From: an uncultured Prevotella sp.
GTDB lineage: Bacteria; Bacteroidota; Bacteroidia; Bacteroidales; Bacteroidaceae
Assembly: GCA_937901345.1 (NCBI GenBank)
Contig: CALCHM010000089.1
Span: 1-18,741, forward strand
Length of the DNA stretch: 18,741 bases
Reading direction: 5' to 3'
How positions within the stretch are numbered: position 1 is the stretch's first letter; the number at the start of each line of letters is the position of its first letter. A program made the position numbers and the translations under genes. Shown in pieces: positions 15,137 to 18,741 of this stretch. The notes beneath the pieces are model-generated. The model searched no databases, was not told the origin of the DNA, and saw nothing but the letters and a program-made list of their open reading frames with translations.

Positions 15137-16153
15137 ATGAAAAAAATTATTTTAGCAATACTCCTGCTTGCAATTCCCAGCATAGTAACAGCTCAAACAA
15201 TCAGTGTTACACTTACTACAGACGAAGGTTATGCCCGTCCAGTTGCTATCAGCAAGGCCGAGGCTAACCTCTCAAAGGTACTGAGTGAAATCAATAAAGC
15301 TTACAATGAAAAACGTGTGCTCAACATTGTAGGTTTGCCTATGAACGACTTTGCTATCGATGCACTCACCATGCTCTGGGAAGTAGCCCACTTTTATGTG
15401 GATGACACCGAGGTCGTTGACCGTATCTGGGTGTTCGAAGGCAATGGATTCATGGAAGTACAACATGTGCCCATTATCATTACACCTGAAAATGGTAGCA
15501 GTAGTGGCACTTTCCAGGACGCCGTTATCGAGTTCGACCTCAATGGTAAGATTACTGACTTTAGATTTGCCCTCGATGCACAAGTGCGAGAAAGCATGAC
15601 CAATTGCGGCAATGGCGTTGTTGATAAAGAGCGTAGTATGCTTATTTTGCAATATATTGAGCGATTCCGTACAGCATATAATACCAAGGACATTAACTTC
15701 CTACAAGATATCTTCTCTGATGATGCACTCATCATTACGGGTAAGGTTGTGACGCGTAAGTCCTTCCAAGATGCTACCATAAAGATTTCCCCCCAGGTTA
15801 CCTACAAGAAACAAAATAAGACGCAGTACATCAATAACCTTCGCCGTGCCTTCGCACGCAATCAGTGGATTGACGTGAAATTTGAGCAAATTGCCAACGG
15901 CGGCAGTACAGGTTGTGGTGGCATTACGCGCTCTGACAAGAATCCCAACCTTTATGGAGTGCGTTTGCGTCAGGAGTGGAAGTCGAGCACATACTCCGAC
16001 GAAGGTTATGTATTTCTCCTTTGGAATTTTGCCGATCCTGACAAACCCGAGATTACCGTGCGTACATGGCAACCCGAGTTTCTTGATGCTGCAAAGACGC
16101 AGCGACTTCCTGAAGAAGAAATCTTCAGTCTCAGCACAGTAGGTGATTTCTAA
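15137..16153 (+). CDS. Secreted NTF2-like (SnoaL-type) domain protein
   Basis: This 338-residue protein has a signal peptide ending VTAQ (~17-20). Residues ~165-320 look like an NTF2-like cone fold: a helix with LQYIERFRTAYNTKDINFLQ, then DIFSDDALIITGKVV, and later beta strands (VRLRQEWKSSTYSDEGYVFL, WNFADPDKPEITVRTW). The earlier region (45-150) ends in VIEFDLNGKITDFRFAL, which also resembles the last strands of such a fold, so two copies in tandem are possible. NTF2-like folds serve as binding or dimerisation pockets, and no catalytic residues can be assigned. It is the third gene of the exported cluster. The domain call is by eye. Confidence 0.75.
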   Translation: MKKIILAILLLAIPSIVTAQTISVTLTTDEGYARPVAISKAEANLSKVLSEINKAYNEKRVLNIVGLPMNDFAIDALTMLWEVAHFYVDDTEVVDRIWVFEGNGFMEVQHVPIIITPENGSSSGTFQDAVIEFDLNGKITDFRFALDAQVRESMTNCGNGVVDKERSMLILQYIERFRTAYNTKDINFLQDIFSDDALIITGKVVTRKSFQDATIKISPQVTYKKQNKTQYINNLRRAFARNQWIDVKFEQIANGGSTGCGGITRSDKNPNLYGVRLRQEWKSSTYSDEGYVFLLWNFADPDKPEITVRTWQPEFLDAAKTQRLPEEEIFSLSTVGDF

Positions 16154-16199
16154 ACCTTGCCTAGATTATTTACATCAGTCAAACCTAAGTTACTAACTC

Positions 16200-17732
16200 A
16201 TGTTAAAGAACTTACTGACAACACTAGTTCTCCTCATAATGCCCCTCTCGCTTGCAGCGCAAGGCAACTTCATCTCTGTTTCGATGATTGAAGACAGCAA
16301 GGAAATCAACACAGGCGGCATGTTTGTGGTGCGCGTCATTTCAAACCTCGACGACATCTACTTTGCTTGTAACATAGATAATCTCCACCTTGATCAGCAG
16401 CGTAGTGCTGCCAACGATAAAGGGGAATACACTTACGTTGTAGGCGCTATCGTTACGCCTGAATTTGACGGTAAGACTGTTAAATTCTCCGTACAGCGCA
16501 AAGGCGAGGTTGATCGCTCCTTCTTTCCGCCCAAGTTGCTGAAGGCAGATCGCATGTGCACCTTCCGCGTAGTTCAACCAGAGCGTCGTATGAAGATTTA
16601 TCAGCAAGAGGGCGCTATGTCGAACGGAGAGAAAAACATCGGTTCGTTAGAACTCATCAGTTCCACGCGAGATGTTTTTCTCAAAGGCGCTGAAGAACTC
16701 AAAATCAAGCGTATGTCTACAACACCGCTCGAAGGTGGTACTTATAAGGTGGTATATCATTTTGATCTTGCGCCCATGTTTGCCGCACGCAATGCCCTCA
16801 CGCAGTCGGACGGTGCCACCGAATACGCAGCGCTTTGCAAAAAATTTGAATTGCTTGACGAGAATCCCCAGGCAATGACAGATGCTGAAATCGTGCGCCA
16901 CGAAGAATTGGAGAAGGAGGTTATTCCCCGTCTGCACGATGAACTAGCACGCCTCTCCTATGTAGTGCTCTCTACAGAGAAGTCGAACGAAGAAGTCATT
17001 GATATATCAGACTTCAGTTCTGCTGAAAACCGCTGCTACGGCGTGAAGGTTGAGTCAGCAAAAGAAGTTACGGGATACACCGCCATCCTTGAACAGGCGC
17101 GCCTTGCCTACACCGAACGCAACTACAAAGAAGCCAAAGTATTCTATGAGCAAGCTGCCACAGACCCCAGTGCTCCTTCTGACGCCAAGGAAGTGTGTCA
17201 GCAACGTATAGAGCGTATGCAACTTCTGGCAGACCACGATAACTATGCTCGCACAGCTCTTGGCATGATTATCAAAGCCCAGAAAGAGGGTAAGAAACTC
17301 CCCGCTGAGGATATTGAAAAATACTTCGGCATTGCCCTAGAAAGTTACAACGTGCTATACACCAATACGAAGGACGAGTTTTATCTACAGCGCGTGCAAC
17401 TGTGCGAGAAGAATCTGGCTAAAATAGGTTTTGTCATCGAAGGAAAAATTACTCGCTCAGACTTTAGACAGGGACAGTTGCATGAAACACCGCTCCCCAA
17501 TGTCAAAATTTATGGCATTACCCACTACGTAAGTGAGAAAGAGGTGAGATACTCTACACTTGGCGACCTTTTGGGTACAGCTGACGCACAGGGCAACTAC
17601 CACATTCAACTTGAACGCGGCAAGTACAAAATGCTACTCTTTGCACCCAGTAACAATGAGTTTAAGCGCAACTACCTTATCACTATTGACAAGGAAACTC
17701 ATACTACCAAGAACGTACGTATCAAAGGATAA
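16200..17732 (+). CDS. Secreted protein with TPR-like helices and a carboxypeptidase-regulatory-like C-terminal domain
   Basis: This 510-residue protein has a signal peptide (residues 1-20, LAAQ). The N-terminal ~130 residues are beta-rich. Residues ~160-260 have more beta strands and a helical charged stretch (EIVRHEELEKEVIPRLHDEL). A TPR-type unit stands at ~294-325 (AILEQARLAYTERNYKEAKV, FYEQA) and is continued by helices to ~408. The C-terminal ~100 residues (FVIEGKIT..., PLPNVKIYG, GTADAQGNYHIQLERGKYKM) match the beta-sandwich pattern of carboxypeptidase-regulatory-like domains, common in outer-membrane and surface proteins of Bacteroidetes. TPR suggests protein-protein contacts in the periplasm. 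The gene lies 46 bp after and 30 bp before its neighbours. Confidence 0.8.
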   Translation: MLKNLLTTLVLLIMPLSLAAQGNFISVSMIEDSKEINTGGMFVVRVISNLDDIYFACNIDNLHLDQQRSAANDKGEYTYVVGAIVTPEFDGKTVKFSVQRKGEVDRSFFPPKLLKADRMCTFRVVQPERRMKIYQQEGAMSNGEKNIGSLELISSTRDVFLKGAEELKIKRMSTTPLEGGTYKVVYHFDLAPMFAARNALTQSDGATEYAALCKKFELLDENPQAMTDAEIVRHEELEKEVIPRLHDELARLSYVVLSTEKSNEEVIDISDFSSAENRCYGVKVESAKEVTGYTAILEQARLAYTERNYKEAKVFYEQAATDPSAPSDAKEVCQQRIERMQLLADHDNYARTALGMIIKAQKEGKKLPAEDIEKYFGIALESYNVLYTNTKDEFYLQRVQLCEKNLAKIGFVIEGKITRSDFRQGQLHETPLPNVKIYGITHYVSEKEVRYSTLGDLLGTADAQGNYHIQLERGKYKMLLFAPSNNEFKRNYLITIDKETHTTKNVRIKG

Positions 17733-17762
17733 ATATTAATCAAACTCAAAAAAAATTAAGTT

Positions 17763-18584
17763 ATGAAAAAGTATTCTTTTATTTTGCTGTTGTTGGGCAT
17801 CGCACTGTCAAGTTGTTCGAGTTACCAATACACAGCTCGCCAAACCAATGTCCAACGGCGTGACATTAACACTTCAGAAAAAATGGCGGGGATTGATGTG
17901 GATTACACAAGACAAGTAATTGCAACATCAGATTTTCAACTTACACGTCAATCTGCTATTCAAGAAGCTGAATACATTTGTATTCAACAATCTAAAGTTG
18001 ATGTAATTGTGGATCCTATAGTCAAAATAGAATATAACCCAATTAGACTAAAGAAGCGTTACAAGGCTACTATCACAGGTTACGCGGGTATGTACAAAAA
18101 TGAACCAACAACTCTAGAGAAATCAAAAGACTACACACTTGAGGAGATTGAGAAATACAAGCTTTTAACGGATCCTACTTTCCCACAGTATTATTATAAC
18201 AATGGAACACAAGGAGACCAATATTACTTTGGAACCAAAGGCTTTGGCAGTGAAAAAACATCCTCTTCATTGATGATTCAACCCACTGGACTAAAGAATT
18301 TAGGAACTCCCAAAGTTTATGATTACCAACAATCATTAAAACTACGCAATACTGGTATCGGATTACTCTCTTCTGGTGTTGTAATGATGTTTGTTGTTGG
18401 ACTTCCTTGTCTACTGGCTGATGCACCTGGCGCAGGTGCTGCATTTATGGCAATTGGAGGTTCAGCGATAACAGCAGGTGTTCCGCTAATAACTATTGGT
18501 GCTATCCGTACAAAGAAAGCACAAAATATGAATATTACCATGAATAGTAGTTCTAATGGTATTGGATTAGGTTTAACATTTTAA
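17763..18584 (+). CDS. Lipoprotein with a C-terminal glycine-rich hydrophobic hairpin
   Basis: This 273-residue protein has a lipoprotein signal (MKKYSFILLLLGIALSSC, Cys18). The mature N-terminus SSYQYTARQT is repeated in the next gene. The domain at 30-115 is alpha/beta (QSAIQEAEYICIQQSKVDVI, then KRYKATITGYAGMY). After a Tyr/Gly-rich linker (140-170) come two hydrophobic segments (about 198-217 and 225-248) with Gly/Ala-rich turns, forming a membrane hairpin or a helical plug. The end is NGIGLGLTF. A lipid anchor plus a membrane hairpin is unusual and suggests insertion into a membrane or oligomer. Family unknown. It lies 30 bp after the TPR-protein gene, in the same direction. Confidence 0.82.
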   Translation: MKKYSFILLLLGIALSSCSSYQYTARQTNVQRRDINTSEKMAGIDVDYTRQVIATSDFQLTRQSAIQEAEYICIQQSKVDVIVDPIVKIEYNPIRLKKRYKATITGYAGMYKNEPTTLEKSKDYTLEEIEKYKLLTDPTFPQYYYNNGTQGDQYYFGTKGFGSEKTSSSLMIQPTGLKNLGTPKVYDYQQSLKLRNTGIGLLSSGVVMMFVVGLPCLLADAPGAGAAFMAIGGSAITAGVPLITIGAIRTKKAQNMNITMNSSSNGIGLGLTF

Positions 18585-18596
18585 TAACTGATAATT

Positions 18597-18741
18597 ATGA
18601 AAAAGATTTTATTAGGCAGTATTCTTGCTGCAGTTCTCTTACTAAGTAGTTGCTCTTCTTACCAATATACAGCGCGTCAAACAGTAGTAGAAAGACAGAA
18701 TATCACAATGGCTCCTACTATTGTAGATGTGAAACCAGATT
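18597..18741 (+). CDS. Lipoprotein paralog of the preceding gene, truncated by the window end
   Basis: The frame opens at the ATG at 18597, 12 bp after the previous stop, and is open to the window end (48 complete codons). It begins with a lipoprotein signal (MKKILLGSILAAVLLLSSC, Cys19), followed by SSYQYTARQT, the same ten residues that follow the lipidation Cys of the upstream protein, and then VVERQNITMAPTIVDVKPD. This aligns with NVQRRDINTSEKMAGIDVDY of the neighbour. The nucleotides differ at synonymous sites, so the duplication is not recent. The rest is outside the window. Confidence 0.85.
   Translation, partial: MKKILLGSILAAVLLLSSCSSYQYTARQTVVERQNITMAPTIVDVKPD

Overview
The window looks like chromosomal DNA of a member of the Bacteroidales (Prevotella/Bacteroides-like), possibly a metagenome contig. 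Evidence: promoters of the Bacteroidetes type (TAnnTTTG near -7), almost no Shine-Dalgarno sites, and gene families seen mainly in that phylum (a DUF4199-type membrane protein, the DUF6452/DUF6048-type pair, and secreted proteins ending their signal peptide in AxAQ). Moderate GC and many secreted proteins of unknown function fit. No rRNA, tRNA, CRISPR array or intact insertion sequence was found.

Layout. (1) Positions 1-3391, minus strand: a secreted S9-family prolyl-oligopeptidase-like peptidase whose 3' end runs off the window, preceded by a SpoU/TrmH-type RNA 2'-O-methyltransferase. The first ~92 bases do not fit the peptidase. Read on the plus strand they resemble the start of a DnaB replicative helicase, so the contig end is probably chimeric. 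(2) Positions 3577-7390, plus strand: a compact operon of DUF4199-like membrane protein, GtrB/DPM1-type membrane glycosyltransferase, DUF6452-like lipoprotein, DUF6048-like outer-membrane-type protein, and ApbE FAD:protein FMN transferase. (3) Positions 7391-8510: a gene-poor stretch with the decayed tail of a secreted protein, a strong terminator hairpin, and an array of nine 42-43-bp tandem repeats of two sequence types, each carrying a small inverted repeat. (4) Positions 8511-13073: a three-gene unit that is the most interesting part. It encodes a three-TM membrane protein with an Arg-rich tail, a 1012-residue tubulin/FtsZ-like protein, and a zinc-ribbon/one-TM/MORN-repeat protein. It closes with an 11-bp-stem terminator. 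(5) Positions 13204-18741: at least six consecutive exported proteins of unknown function on the same strand, with gaps of 12-67 bp: two small secreted proteins, an NTF2-like protein, a TPR plus carboxypeptidase-regulatory-like protein, and two tandem paralogous lipoproteins, the last cut by the window end.

How they may work together (inference): regions 4 and 5 together look like one envelope-spanning system. A cytoplasmic tubulin-like filament former would be tied to the inner membrane by two small membrane proteins, one of which displays a MORN/Val-Thr stalk outside. The exported proteins and lipoproteins would form the periplasmic/outer-membrane part. Large FtsZ-like proteins linked to membrane proteins have been proposed to remodel membranes, but the composition seen here, with MORN in place of an OmpA-type partner and the secreted cluster alongside, is to my knowledge not characterised.
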